From CAMDMI01 sp044359055 (GTDB lineage: Bacteria; Bacteroidota; Bacteroidia; Cytophagales; Flexibacteraceae), in NCBI GenBank assembly GCA_044359055.1, contig JBIKMV010000007.1:1-28567 (forward strand): a stretch of DNA of 28,567 bases, written 5' to 3'. Shown here piece by piece: positions 15,833 to 23,857 of this stretch (the first letter of the stretch is position 1; every line of letters starts with the position of its first letter). The notes beneath the pieces were generated by a model. It did no database searches and was not told the DNA's origin. It was given only the letters and a program-made list of their open reading frames with translations. Both the position numbers and the translations under genes were made by a program.

Positions 15833-16621
15833 TTAATCTTCCAGAATGCCACCCAGGCCACCCAGGTTGCCGAACAGGCCGCCGCTTTCCTTTCCCGCAT
15901 TTCCCCCGGAAGGGCTGAGCGCTCCAATCAGTTTTCCAATCGGCATAGACTGCAGCCAAACCCTTCCTGTTCCCCTGAGCGTGGCCAGAAACATGCCTTC
16001 ACCCCCGAAAATCATGGATTTCAATCCTCCGGCTCTTTGCACATCAAAATCAATGCTGTTTTCAAATCCTACCACGCAGCCAGTATCTACCCGAAGAGTT
16101 TCGTTGTTCAGGGTCCGCTCAATTAGCGTTCCGCCGGCATGGATAAAGGCTTTGCCATCACCACTCAGTTTCTGCAGAATAAATCCTTCTCCTCCGAAAA
16201 TGCCGGTTCCCAGCTTGCGGTTGAAATGGAGCGATAGTTTGGTGCCGAGTGCAGCACAGAGGAAAGCATCTTTCTGCACAATGAGTTCATTTCCGCGCAT
16301 TTGAGCCAGGTCAACAGGAATGATGGTGCCGGGATAGGGTGCGGAAAAAGCAACATGTCCCTTTCCATAGCCATGATGAGTAAAATGCGTCATAAAAAGG
16401 GATTCTCCTGTGAAAATGCGGCTTCCGGCAGATAGCATTTTGTCAAAAAATCCGGAATTTGGCTTTGATCCATCGCCCATTTTGGTTTCGAATTGAATGC
16501 CCTCCTCCATATACAGCATGGCTCCGGCTTCGGCAATGACCGTTTCGCCCGGGTCCAGTTCAATTTCCACTATCTGAATGTCATCGCCAATGATTTTGTA
16601 ATCGACTTCGTGAGATTTCAT
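15833..16621 (-). CDS. AIM24 / TIGR00266 family protein
   Basis: A 262-residue beta-rich protein of the AIM24 family, whose fold is related to tryptophan RNA-binding attenuator-like beta structures. Diagnostic stretches are VEIELDPGETVIAEAGAMLYM at the N terminus (motif GETVIAEAGAMLYM), then GESLFMTHFTH, GYGKGHVAFSAPYPGTIIPV and GGEGFILQKLSGDGKAFIHAGG. The C terminus is a Gly-rich tail. Bacterial members are widespread and lack a settled biochemical role; a membrane-associated or envelope-stress link has been suggested for some. There is no signal peptide. It has its own -7 element and is followed by the repeat tract, so it is probably a single-gene unit. Confidence 0.88.
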   Translation of the reverse strand: MKSHEVDYKIIGDDIQIVEIELDPGETVIAEAGAMLYMEEGIQFETKMGDGSKPNSGFFDKMLSAGSRIFTGESLFMTHFTHHGYGKGHVAFSAPYPGTIIPVDLAQMRGNELIVQKDAFLCAALGTKLSLHFNRKLGTGIFGGEGFILQKLSGDGKAFIHAGGTLIERTLNNETLRVDTGCVVGFENSIDFDVQRAGGLKSMIFGGEGMFLATLRGTGRVWLQSMPIGKLIGALSPSGGNAGKESGGLFGNLGGLGGILED

Positions 16622-16656
16622 CGTTTTTATTCTTTTTGATTTGCCTGAACGGAAGA

Positions 16657-16664
16657 CAAAATTA
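16657..16664 (-). promoter_or_regulatory. Bacteroidota-type -7 element before the AIM24 gene
   Basis: The minus strand reads TAATTTTG, an exact TAnnTTTG match 35 bases before the ATG. The same 8-base word serves the purF gene. No clear -33 element. Confidence 0.45.
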
Positions 16665-16762
16665 GAAACTCGCTTTGATTCGCAGCGGTGAAAAATTTTC
16701 TTTTCTGCTTTACGGATAAGAGCTGAAAATTACCCTGCAAATCAGGACTGCCGAAAATCAAT

Positions 16763-18655
16763 TCAATAGGCCCGTACCGACTTGTTTTCTACAAAATTGA
16801 TAAAGGATTGATTCACCACCCGGTTTCCGCCCGGCGTGGGATAATCGCCGGTGAAATACCAATCACCCAAATGCTGCGGGCAGGCTTCATGCAGTCCCCC
16901 GATTGTTTGATACACAACCTGTACTCCGGCTTTTGTATTGGCCGGGGTAATAATGGACGCAATTTTTTCGGAAATCTGGTCCGCAGAAAATTGTTTGTAG
17001 AGCCTTTTTACAAAATTTTCTTCATGGTCTTTTCCATATTGGCGGGCTATAAGGCACTGCTCATACACCTCTTCTACCATATTTTCCATTCCGGTTTCCT
17101 GAAGCAGGGCCAAAACGGCCCTGAAGGCCACAAAGTCTTTCATGCGGCTCATATCAATGCCATAGCAATCGGGGTAGCGGATCTGCGGGGCTGAAGAAAC
17201 AATCACAATGCGGGCCGGTTCCAGTTTGTTGAGCATGGTGATGATGCTTTTTTCCAGGGTGGTTCCCCTTACGATGGAGTCGTCCAAAACCACCAGGGTG
17301 TCTTTGCCTTTGCGGATGACCTCATAGGTGGTATCGTACACATGGCTTACCAGTTCACTTCGGTGCTCATCGTCGGCGATAAAGGTCCTTAGCTTGGCAT
17401 CTTTCACAACCAGCTTTTCTACCCTTGGCCTGAAATGCAGGAGTTTTCTCATCTGTTCAGGACTTTGGTTTACTTTTTCCATGGCCGCAAGCCGCACTCC
17501 GGCCAGATGGGATTCTATGCCGGAAATGAGCCCCAGAAAAGCGGTTTCTGCGGTATTCGGAATATAGGAAAAAACGGTATTTTCAAGGTCAAAGTCTATG
17601 GCAGTAAGTACCTGCCCTGTTAATTTCTCACCCAGGGCTTTGCGCTCGCGGTAAATATCGGGGTCGTTTCCTCTGGAAAAATAAATGCGCTCAAAGGAGC
17701 AGGACTTTCTTATGCGGGGCTCTGAAATCTCTTTTTCCGAGGTAATCCCATTCTGATGGATGATGAGCGCATTTCCCGGAGGAATTTCTCTTATCTGATC
17801 ATAGGAAGCGTTGAAGGCTGTTTTAATGGCAGGTTTCTCTGAGGCCACCACTACCACTTCGTCATTTTCAAAATAACAGGCCGGTCTGATACCATGAGGA
17901 TCTCTGGCAACAAAAGCCGCACCATTTCCGGTAAGGCCTGCCATTACATATCCGCCGTCGAAGTCTTTGCAGGAGCGGGAAAGGACTTTTTGAAGGTCGA
18001 TTTCTTCCTCTATTTTTCTGCTGATATCCTGATTGTTGTAATCCGGTTTATACAACTGAAACAGCCTTTGAACTTCTTCATCCAGAAAATGTCCGATTTT
18101 TTCCATTACAGTAATGGTGTCGGCTTTTTCGTAAGGATGCTGCCCGATTTCAACAAGATGCTCAAACAAACGGTCTACATTGGTCATGTTGAAATTGCCG
18201 GCCATTACCAGATTGCGGCTTCGCCAGTTGTTCTGCCTGATCATGGGGTGGCATTTTTCGATGCTGTTTTCGCCGTGTGTTCCATATCTGAGGTGGCCGA
18301 GCCAAAGCTCTCCGCTCCAATCCACATGGTCTCTGAGCCACTTTTCGTTTTTGAAATGGGCCCTGTTGGCTGCCTGAGCCTTGCGGAATTTTTTCCCTAT
18401 TTTCTCAAACAGCCATACAAGAGGATTGGATTCTACAGTCCGGAGCCGATGTATATAGGGCTTTCCGGGAGGCATATCGAGTTTGATATTTGCAACTCCG
18501 GCTCCATCCTGACCCCGGTTGTGTTGCTTCTCCATCAGAAGATACAGCTTCTGGGCTGCCCACATGGGGCTTCCGTAAGCATCGATAAAGTGCTGAAGGG
18601 GTTTTTTTAACCTGATCATGGCTATGCCGCATTCGTGGCCAATAAAATCGCTCAT
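16763..18655 (-). CDS. purF: Amidophosphoribosyltransferase, long Bacteroidota form
   Basis: A 630-residue Ntn-type glutamine amidotransferase fused to a phosphoribosyltransferase. In the family it makes 5-phosphoribosylamine from PRPP and glutamine, the first committed purine step. The start at 18655 places C9 in GHECGIAMIRL as the nucleophile exposed after removal of a short propeptide, as in other PurF proteins; an upstream in-frame start would add 24 non-conserved residues. Other glutaminase motifs are EKQHNRGQDGAG, GHLRYGTHGENS and GNFNMTNVD. The PRPP loop is VVLDDSIVRGTT (about residues 453-464). It is about 130-150 residues longer than typical PurF; Bacteroidota often carry this long form beside or besides a standard one. 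The purine role is likely but paralogue specialisation is possible. Confidence 0.85.
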   Translation of the reverse strand: MSDFIGHECGIAMIRLKKPLQHFIDAYGSPMWAAQKLYLLMEKQHNRGQDGAGVANIKLDMPPGKPYIHRLRTVESNPLVWLFEKIGKKFRKAQAANRAHFKNEKWLRDHVDWSGELWLGHLRYGTHGENSIEKCHPMIRQNNWRSRNLVMAGNFNMTNVDRLFEHLVEIGQHPYEKADTITVMEKIGHFLDEEVQRLFQLYKPDYNNQDISRKIEEEIDLQKVLSRSCKDFDGGYVMAGLTGNGAAFVARDPHGIRPACYFENDEVVVVASEKPAIKTAFNASYDQIREIPPGNALIIHQNGITSEKEISEPRIRKSCSFERIYFSRGNDPDIYRERKALGEKLTGQVLTAIDFDLENTVFSYIPNTAETAFLGLISGIESHLAGVRLAAMEKVNQSPEQMRKLLHFRPRVEKLVVKDAKLRTFIADDEHRSELVSHVYDTTYEVIRKGKDTLVVLDDSIVRGTTLEKSIITMLNKLEPARIVIVSSAPQIRYPDCYGIDMSRMKDFVAFRAVLALLQETGMENMVEEVYEQCLIARQYGKDHEENFVKRLYKQFSADQISEKIASIITPANTKAGVQVVYQTIGGLHEACPQHLGDWYFTGDYPTPGGNRVVNQSFINFVENKSVRAY

Positions 18656-18681
18656 AGAGGGTTTTTGGAGCAGAAAGGGTT

Positions 18682-18689
18682 CAAAATTA
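18682..18689 (-). promoter_or_regulatory. Bacteroidota-type -7 element before purF
   Basis: The minus strand reads TAATTTTG, an exact TAnnTTTG match 26 bases before the ATG at 18655. Its place inside the longer reading frame argues that the upstream in-frame start is not used. Confidence 0.45.
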
Positions 18690-18781
18690 TGTCTTTTGTA
18701 CGAATGAAACGAAGCCGGCAGAAACAATTTTTCTCCCGCTTATTTGCCCGGTTCACTTTTGCTCTCTTCGGGTTCCGGACT

Positions 18782-19888
18782 TTATGGTTTTTCCTGTATC
18801 AGGGTTCTTGTGGGATAGGCAAATGATACTCCGGATGAGGCTGCCAGGTCTATAATCCGGAGATTGATTTCCTCCAGAATCCGCATAAATTCTATAAATT
18901 CCATGGTTTCTACATAGAATAAAACCCGAATTATATAGGCATATTCTCCGTATTCCACAAAACGCACCATCCTTTCTTCTTTGTTACAAAGGGGATGGTT
19001 GTCCAGCAGGTCCCGGATTTTCTCTGAAAAGTCTTCCAGTCTTCCCTTCGGAGTACCGTATTCCAGACTCAGTTTGAAATCTGCTCTTCGGAAGCTTCGC
19101 TGGGTAAGATTATCCAAAGGATTGTCTATCAGCATTTTGTTCGGGAGGGTAACAAAGCTTTTCTCCAGAGTCCGTATCCGGGTGCTCCGGAAGCCGACTT
19201 TTTCTATGGTTCCGGTGATGTTATCTACCCGGACCAGATCTCCCACCACAAAGGGTTGGTCAAGAAATATGGTGAAGGAAGCAAAGAGGTTTTCCAGAGA
19301 TTCTTTGGCCGCAAGCGCAAAGGCAAGTCCGCCCAGGCCAAGGCCGGCGATGATATTGGCAATATTGAGTTCGAATACAAACCCGAGACTGAAAAAGAAA
19401 GAAAGGATGACAAGGAAGATTTTTATCAGCTCTTTCAGGAAAGGGAAAATCTGCTTGTCGAAGAGACCCCCTGACCGGGATTCTTCTTTTCTCATCCATT
19501 CCAGGGCAAAAAAGTCAATCAGCCTGAGGCAGAAAAAGGTAATGCAGACAATAAGTAAAATCTCAAAAATCCGCTGCAAGCCCATAAGCAGGCCGGGTTT
19601 ATCGGGATGATCCAACCCCCAGGCAGCAGGAATATCCAGCCGGGTGATGGAGAAGTACACCACAAGCAGGGTGATTAGCCATTGCAGTGGCTTGGAAAGT
19701 AAAACAATAAAGGTCTGTATGGCATCTGAATGTCCCTTTCTGGCAATCAGTCGGTACAGAATCCGCGACAGGACCACGGAAAAAAAACGGCGCAGGACAA
19801 AAAGGAAGAACAGGGTGAGCAATACCAGCAGGTATTCCTGAACCGAATTGTTGGCAATCTCAAAATCCAGCCATCCGGGTAATGTCAT
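18782..19888 (-). CDS. MscS-family mechanosensitive ion channel
   Basis: A 368-residue inner-membrane channel of the small-conductance mechanosensitive type, which opens under membrane tension to release solutes during hypo-osmotic shock. Hydrophobic segments lie near residues 19-38, 66-84, 105-128 and 151-174, followed by the pore-lining helix rich in Gly/Ala (IIAGLGLGGLAFALAAKES). The MscS beta-domain follows with FLDQPFVVGDLVRVDNITG, VGFRSTRIRTLEKSFVTLPN and DNLTQRSFRRADF. A C-terminal alpha/beta domain completes it. It has two more N-terminal helices than E. coli MscS, as is common. It is the upstream neighbour of purF but separated by 126 bases, so it is probably a separate unit. Confidence 0.9.
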   Translation of the reverse strand: MTLPGWLDFEIANNSVQEYLLVLLTLFFLFVLRRFFSVVLSRILYRLIARKGHSDAIQTFIVLLSKPLQWLITLLVVYFSITRLDIPAAWGLDHPDKPGLLMGLQRIFEILLIVCITFFCLRLIDFFALEWMRKEESRSGGLFDKQIFPFLKELIKIFLVILSFFFSLGFVFELNIANIIAGLGLGGLAFALAAKESLENLFASFTIFLDQPFVVGDLVRVDNITGTIEKVGFRSTRIRTLEKSFVTLPNKMLIDNPLDNLTQRSFRRADFKLSLEYGTPKGRLEDFSEKIRDLLDNHPLCNKEERMVRFVEYGEYAYIIRVLFYVETMEFIEFMRILEEINLRIIDLAASSGVSFAYPTRTLIQEKP

Positions 19889-20073
19889 GGGCTCTTGCTT
19901 GAATAAACAGAATGCAACATTAGCAAGGCAAGACGAGAAAAATCAATTAAAACACAACTTATTTAAAACCAAACCATTGCGGAGAGCCGAAATTCATTTC
20001 TGCTTTTTTTTCCTTATTGCGGGTTACCGCCTTGCAACCGGAGGTATTCACTACCGAATTTATCCCAAGCTTT

Positions 20074-20274
20074 ATGAAAGTACCGGAATTCGCCGACCGC
20101 ACATTTTTTGCCAAAATGATTCTTCTTTTTGCCTTGCTTTTTCTTGGCTTTGCACACAAAAAAGGGGGTATAGGTGAAACGATGAAAACCATGTTCGGTG
20201 CGGGTAAATTCAGCCCAAACACCCCTGCATCAGAGGGAAGTCGGCTTTCTTTGGTATCGCAACTTCAACGCTGA
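20074..20274 (+). CDS. Possible small protein with one hydrophobic segment
   Basis: A weakly supported 66-codon reading frame from ATG at 20074. Its hydrophobic stretch FFAKMILLFALLFLGFAH lies at about residues 10-27, followed by a basic, Gly-rich tail that ends in LSLVSQLQR. A shorter version could start at ATG 20119. Support comes from the intrinsic terminator beginning 29 bases after the stop and from the lack of any other explanation for that terminator. Against it, there is no ribosome-binding site at a usable distance, no exact promoter match and no recognised family. It may instead be part of a non-coding RNA. Confidence 0.25.
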   Translation: MKVPEFADRTFFAKMILLFALLFLGFAHKKGGIGETMKTMFGAGKFSPNTPASEGSRLSLVSQLQR

Positions 20275-20302
20275 TTTTTTTCTTTTTCTTTTTGTTTTTT
20301 GG

Positions 20303-20333
20303 AAAAGCACCCTGTGAACGGGGTGCTTTTTTT
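20303..20333 (+). terminator. Intrinsic terminator (plus strand)
   Basis: AAAAGCACCC pairs with GGGTGCTTTT around the loop TGTGAACG, and the 3' arm runs into seven T residues (20327-20333). The GC core of six pairs followed by the T-run is a classic rho-independent terminator. No established plus-strand gene lies upstream, which points to an unannotated transcript. Confidence 0.7.
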
Positions 20334-20359
20334 ATTTCACAGAGGTATGCGCAGGTCTG

Positions 20360-20396
20360 AAAAAAAACTGGCCATTCCGGTGAGGAATGGCCAGTT
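20360..20396 (-). terminator. Intrinsic terminator of the HTH gene (minus strand)
   Basis: AACTGGCCATTCC (20366-20378) and GGAATGGCCAGTT (20384-20396) form a perfect 13-bp stem with a GGTGA loop. On the minus strand it is followed by a T-run from the A-tract at 20360-20367. It lies about 55 bases past the HTH gene stop. Confidence 0.85.
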
Positions 20397-20451
20397 ATCA
20401 AAAAAGAAAAAACAGACTTTTCAGCTGAAATATAAAACCAGGAATGTTTTG

Positions 20452-20793
20452 TTATTTCATCCTGTTGACCACTTCTCCGATTTCCCTGAGTTTGTCGTAG
20501 GGTAAATTTTTCAGGGTCTCGGTGATGTTGATGTCATCTACCCGCTTGAGGGCGCTCAAGGGATGGTCTTTTGTGATTTGGGTTTTGGCGTCAGGCTTCC
20601 ATTCCAGCATATCATTGGGTGTGCAATTGAGCAGTTTAGCCAGTTGCTCAATGTATTCCAGACGGAGGTACTCCACATTGCCACTTACCAGTTTGGTGGC
20701 GGTGGTAGGGGTAAATCCATTTTTCACAAGAAATCCATAAGGCTTGAGAATACCTCTGGCATTAAACAAGCGTCCAAGAGAAAGTACAATCAT
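20452..20793 (-). CDS. Small helix-turn-helix (XRE/Cro-type) DNA-binding protein
   Basis: A 113-residue protein. About residues 4-68 form a Cro/C1-type HTH: LGRLFNARGI and KPYGFLVKNGFTPTTATKLVSG, then YIEQLAKLLNCTPNDMLEW, which matches the typical XRE ending where the last helix precedes a short linker. The extra C-terminal part (LSALKRVDDINITETLKNLPYDKLREIGEVVNRM) is helical and may mediate dimerisation. It is probably a transcription factor; its target is unknown. It stands alone, with a strong terminator downstream and a 111-base gap upstream to the zinc-ribbon gene stop. No toxin or phage genes flank it, so it need not be an antitoxin or prophage repressor. Confidence 0.8.
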   Translation of the reverse strand: MIVLSLGRLFNARGILKPYGFLVKNGFTPTTATKLVSGNVEYLRLEYIEQLAKLLNCTPNDMLEWKPDAKTQITKDHPLSALKRVDDINITETLKNLPYDKLREIGEVVNRMK

Positions 20794-20904
20794 GTTATTG
20801 GTTCATTTGTAAGTAAAGTATAAAAAAGCATTTCAATTTCTCTGGCAGTTTAGCTGCCTGAGAAGGGTTTGCCCAGTAAATCCGGGCGAAAAATTATCCG
20901 GAAT

Positions 20905-21663
20905 TTATCCCCGGCTCCTGCCGGTGCTTACCATTTCTTCAATAGCCTCCACATCAGCCAAAACCCTGCCGCAGTGCTCGCAAACAATGATTTTTTTCTT
21001 TTCGCGGATGTCTGCCTGCCGCTGCGGCGGAACCAGATTGAAGCAACCACCGCAGGCGCCACGGCTAACTTTTACCACTGCCAGCCCGTTTACAGAATTC
21101 TGCCGGATTCGTTTGTAGCTGTACATAAGGCGGTCTTCAATTTTGCCAACGGCAACCTCTCTTTCCACTCTGAGTTTCTTTTCATCCTCGGTGCTTTCGG
21201 CGATAATCTGATCCAGTTCCAGTTTTTTTGCTTCCAGATCGCCTTTCCTTTTGTTCAGTTTTTCCTCAATTTCTTGAATCTCAGTGTTTTTATTCTCAAT
21301 GTGATAGAGCTGCTCCTTGATTTTCTTTTCGAAAATCTGAATATCTAGGTCCTGTGATTCTATTTCCTTGGCAATCGCCTCAAATTCCCGGTTGTTGCGG
21401 ACATTGCTTTGCTGCTCCTCATATTTTTTAATCAGCTTTTCAGCATCCTTGATGCCCTGCTTCATCTGAGCGAGCTCGCGGTTTCCGTTGTCAATATCAG
21501 CTTTAATTTTTCCGATACGGGTTTCATGACCGGCAATCTCATCTTCCAGGTCTCTTACTTCTTCAGGAAGGTCGCCGCGGATTTTAATTAATTCATCTAT
21601 CTGAGAATCAATTTTTTGAAGTGCAAGAAGTGCGTCTAATTTTTGTGAAACGGTAGTTTCCAT
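20905..21663 (-). CDS. Coiled-coil protein with C4-type zinc ribbon (DUF164 / CT398-like)
   Basis: A 252-residue protein with a long antiparallel coiled coil (about residues 5-180) and a C-terminal zinc ribbon with two Cys pairs, C204/C207 in GACGGCF and C228/C231 in VCEHCGRVL. This layout is that of the zinc-ribbon coiled-coil family studied as chlamydial CT398 and Helicobacter HP0958 (FlgZ), where members bind sigma-54 or RNA. No flagellar genes are present here, so a general RNA- or transcription-related role is more likely. It begins 9 bases after the Nif3-like gene, a neighbourhood seen in many bacteria, so the two are co-transcribed. Confidence 0.88.
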   Translation of the reverse strand: METTVSQKLDALLALQKIDSQIDELIKIRGDLPEEVRDLEDEIAGHETRIGKIKADIDNGNRELAQMKQGIKDAEKLIKKYEEQQSNVRNNREFEAIAKEIESQDLDIQIFEKKIKEQLYHIENKNTEIQEIEEKLNKRKGDLEAKKLELDQIIAESTEDEKKLRVEREVAVGKIEDRLMYSYKRIRQNSVNGLAVVKVSRGACGGCFNLVPPQRQADIREKKKIIVCEHCGRVLADVEAIEEMVSTGRSRG

Positions 21664-21672
21664 GAATTGTAT

Positions 21673-22767
21673 TTAAGCGTAAAAAACCGGATTTGTCCTT
21701 GTTTTTGACAAAAGGACCGCAATATTAGGAAAATGAATTGACAACTCCTCAAAAATCAGCTCGGGCGTGAATTGTTCTGACTCAAAATGTCCCAAATCCA
21801 TGAGCATCAGCTTTCCCTCTGAATCAAAAAATTCATGGTATTTGATGTCGGATGTAAGGTAGGCATCGGCTCCGGCTGCGATGGCCTCTCCCAGAAGAAA
21901 AAACCCGGAGCCTCCGCATAGGGCCACTTTTCGAACTTCTTTTTTGGCCGAATAGGTGTGCCGGAGCATGTGCAGGCCAAATTCTTTTTTCACCAGGGCA
22001 ATAAAATCCTCTTTGGGCAGGGCTTCGGGAAGGTCTCCCACCATGCCGGCTCCGGCGTCCTGCCACTCATTATCCAGGGGAGTGAAAAAATAGGGGACTT
22101 CCTCGTAGGGATGACTGTCTTTGAGGGCTTGTAAAACACGGCTTTTCATAAACAAGGGCAGGATTACCTCAACCCGGGCTTCTTGTACCGTTTCCAGCAC
22201 CCCCCGCCGACCCAGTGCCGGATCTGCAAACTCTCCCGGCATAAACTGCCCGGTGCCTTCGGAATAAAATCCACAATGGCTGTAGTTTCCGATCTGACCT
22301 GCGCCCGTTGCATGGATGGCCTTCAGTACTTCCTCCCTGTTGCCTATGGGAACAAAGAAGGAAAGCTGGAGCAATTTGCCTTTTGCTTTCCTCAGAATCT
22401 GCGGGTTTTGAAGACTCAGTTTCTGCGCCATTTTTCTGTTTACTCCGGTCTGAATGGCATCCAGATTGGTGTGAACGGCCAGAAGGCCAATGTTTTTCCG
22501 GATGGCTGCTTCCACTGTCCGGGCTACATAATTCTGACCATTCAGTTTTTTCAAACCTTTAAACAGAATGGGATGATGGATCACAATGAGTTCACAACCC
22601 AGGGATGCGGCTTCTTCCACTACCTCTTCAGTGGCATCCAGCGATACCAGAATTTTGCTTACCTGGCTTTCTTTTTTTCCCACAAGAAGACCCACATTGT
22701 CGTAGTCTTCGGCCAGGGAAGGCGGTGCCCAGGAATCGAAAAAGGAAAGAATATCTGCGGTTTTCAT
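21673..22767 (-). CDS. Nif3-like dinuclear metal-centre protein (YqfO/YbgI family)
   Basis: A 364-residue Nif3 family protein, often labelled GTP cyclohydrolase I type 2-like. Metal ligands of the family are visible: H64/H65 in IVIHHPILF, D103 in VHTNLDAIQTGVN and H327/E331 in LGHFESEQF. The middle third (about residues 130-240, with SFFVPIGNREEVLKAIHATGAG and SHPYEEVPYFF) is the PII/CutA-like insert that distinguishes the longer YqfO type from the short YbgI type. Members form toroidal hexamers; the true reaction is unsettled. It sits between a methyltransferase and the zinc-ribbon gene in a same-strand run that starts at xerD. Confidence 0.9.
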   Translation of the reverse strand: MKTADILSFFDSWAPPSLAEDYDNVGLLVGKKESQVSKILVSLDATEEVVEEAASLGCELIVIHHPILFKGLKKLNGQNYVARTVEAAIRKNIGLLAVHTNLDAIQTGVNRKMAQKLSLQNPQILRKAKGKLLQLSFFVPIGNREEVLKAIHATGAGQIGNYSHCGFYSEGTGQFMPGEFADPALGRRGVLETVQEARVEVILPLFMKSRVLQALKDSHPYEEVPYFFTPLDNEWQDAGAGMVGDLPEALPKEDFIALVKKEFGLHMLRHTYSAKKEVRKVALCGGSGFFLLGEAIAAGADAYLTSDIKYHEFFDSEGKLMLMDLGHFESEQFTPELIFEELSIHFPNIAVLLSKTRTNPVFYA

Positions 22768-22801
22768 AAGTCAGAAATGAAGGGTGCGAATGTAAGCCGG
22801 T

Positions 22802-23857
22802 TCATGGATTGAGTTTGTCATTTTCAGCTTTTCGGTCTGCAAAAACTGAAAAACCAAAATGATTCCGGGTGCTTAGCTGCCAGTTTTCAAAACCCTGCTG
22901 CCAGTACCAGGCTATGGTTTCTTCGGGAAGATGCTCCTGCCGGAATTCACAGGAAAGGGCATCCATCAGATCAATCATCATCTCGGTTGCATTGATTTTT
23001 TTTCCTTTTGTTCTGTGCCAAAGCAGGGCAGGAGGGAGGATGAATATCCGGTAAAGCCAGTACTGCAGGCCGATGGGAAGGCGGCAGGAAAGGGGCCTGA
23101 TTTTTCTGAAAAGGCTGTGAACCGGTGACGGGATGGGATGATACAGCCAGACACAAAATCTTCCTCCAATGGCCGAAAGCGGTGCAAGACGGGAAAATGC
23201 CAGTTCGGTGCTGGGCATGTGGTGTATGACTCCGGAAGAATGTACCAGATCAAACCGGGCAGCTGCCAGAGGAGGAAAAAGCACATCCGCCTGAATAAAG
23301 TGCACATCCTCTGCTCCATAAAGTTGCATGGCTTTTTCTACCCCGGGCCCCAGATCCATGCCGATGACGGTGGCTGCGCCTTCCTCCCAAATCAGATGGG
23401 AGAGCACGCCATGCCCGCAGCCTGCATCCAGCACCATTTTGCCCTTAATATCTTCAGGCTGAAAGCCGGTTTCCCGGTAAAAGGTTTGAACCATTTCCCC
23501 CCGGTTTTCGTGCCAGATTTTATCTGATTTGTGATCGAGGAGGCCCCATTCGAATGTGAAACTGGCCTTGGTACGGCGGTTTTTTTTTACACAATCTTCA
23601 ATCAGGCCCCCGAATTTCTGTAGCAGGGTAGCCTTGCGCCTGCTGAAATCAGGCAGAAGGCTCTGCATTTCTTTTTCATAATCTAAAAATGCCTCGGGCA
23701 GAAACCTCGGCAATCCGCCGATTACGGGATACATGAATCCATCCGGGGAAAGGAAAACAGCCCTTTGGATATCCTGCCCATGTTCTTCCAGAATATAAAT
23801 TTCGAGAGGCTTCCGGCTAACCGGACATACAAGAAAAGGCAGCAGACTTTTTTTCAT
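22802..23857 (-). CDS. SAM-dependent methyltransferase with Trm112-like N-terminal segment
   Basis: A 351-residue protein. The first 55 residues resemble a Trm112-like zinc-binding segment (LLPFLVCPVSRKPLEI, then GFMYPVIGGLPRFLPE), but only one Cys (C11) remains, so zinc binding is doubtful. The class I methyltransferase domain follows, with motif I MVLDAGCGHGVLSHL (about 141-155), the acidic residue in VIGMDLGPG and the post-motif HSSGVIHHMPS. The C-terminal part has hydrophobic segments around WLYRIFILPPALLW. Its ATG overlaps the xerD stop (ATGA), so it is co-translated with xerD. Relatives methylate small molecules or lipids or are linked to glycan pathways; the acceptor here is unknown. 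Confidence 0.8.
   Translation of the reverse strand: MKKSLLPFLVCPVSRKPLEIYILEEHGQDIQRAVFLSPDGFMYPVIGGLPRFLPEAFLDYEKEMQSLLPDFSRRKATLLQKFGGLIEDCVKKNRRTKASFTFEWGLLDHKSDKIWHENRGEMVQTFYRETGFQPEDIKGKMVLDAGCGHGVLSHLIWEEGAATVIGMDLGPGVEKAMQLYGAEDVHFIQADVLFPPLAAARFDLVHSSGVIHHMPSTELAFSRLAPLSAIGGRFCVWLYHPIPSPVHSLFRKIRPLSCRLPIGLQYWLYRIFILPPALLWHRTKGKKINATEMMIDLMDALSCEFRQEHLPEETIAWYWQQGFENWQLSTRNHFGFSVFADRKAENDKLNP

Larger units (their letters stand above)
19889..20451. other. Gene-poor interval with two facing terminators
   Basis: This 563-base gap between the mscS start and the HTH gene stop holds no recognisable gene family. It contains a weak candidate small ORF on the plus strand (20074-20274), a plus-strand intrinsic terminator (20303-20333) and a minus-strand one (20360-20396). 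The plus terminator implies a plus-strand transcript that starts inside this gap, protein-coding or not. I looked for tmRNA, RNase P, SRP and tRNA signatures and saw none. Confidence 0.5.

Noticed and set aside
17894..18610. A 238-codon frame on the plus strand opposite purF
   Set aside because: Antisense shadow; all conserved motifs of the region are in purF on the minus strand.
19959..20222. An 87-codon minus-strand frame in the gene-poor interval
   Set aside because: Composition is not protein-like, it lies upstream of mscS with no start signals, and no terminator fits its direction.
19889..20340. tmRNA, RNase P RNA, SRP RNA or tRNA in the gene-poor interval
   Set aside because: No tag-peptide frame with CCA end, no conserved RNase P core words, no SRP tetraloop region and no tRNA-like arms were found.
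20452..20793. Antitoxin or phage repressor
   Set aside because: The HTH fold fits, but no toxin partner or phage genes flank it and it has its own terminator.
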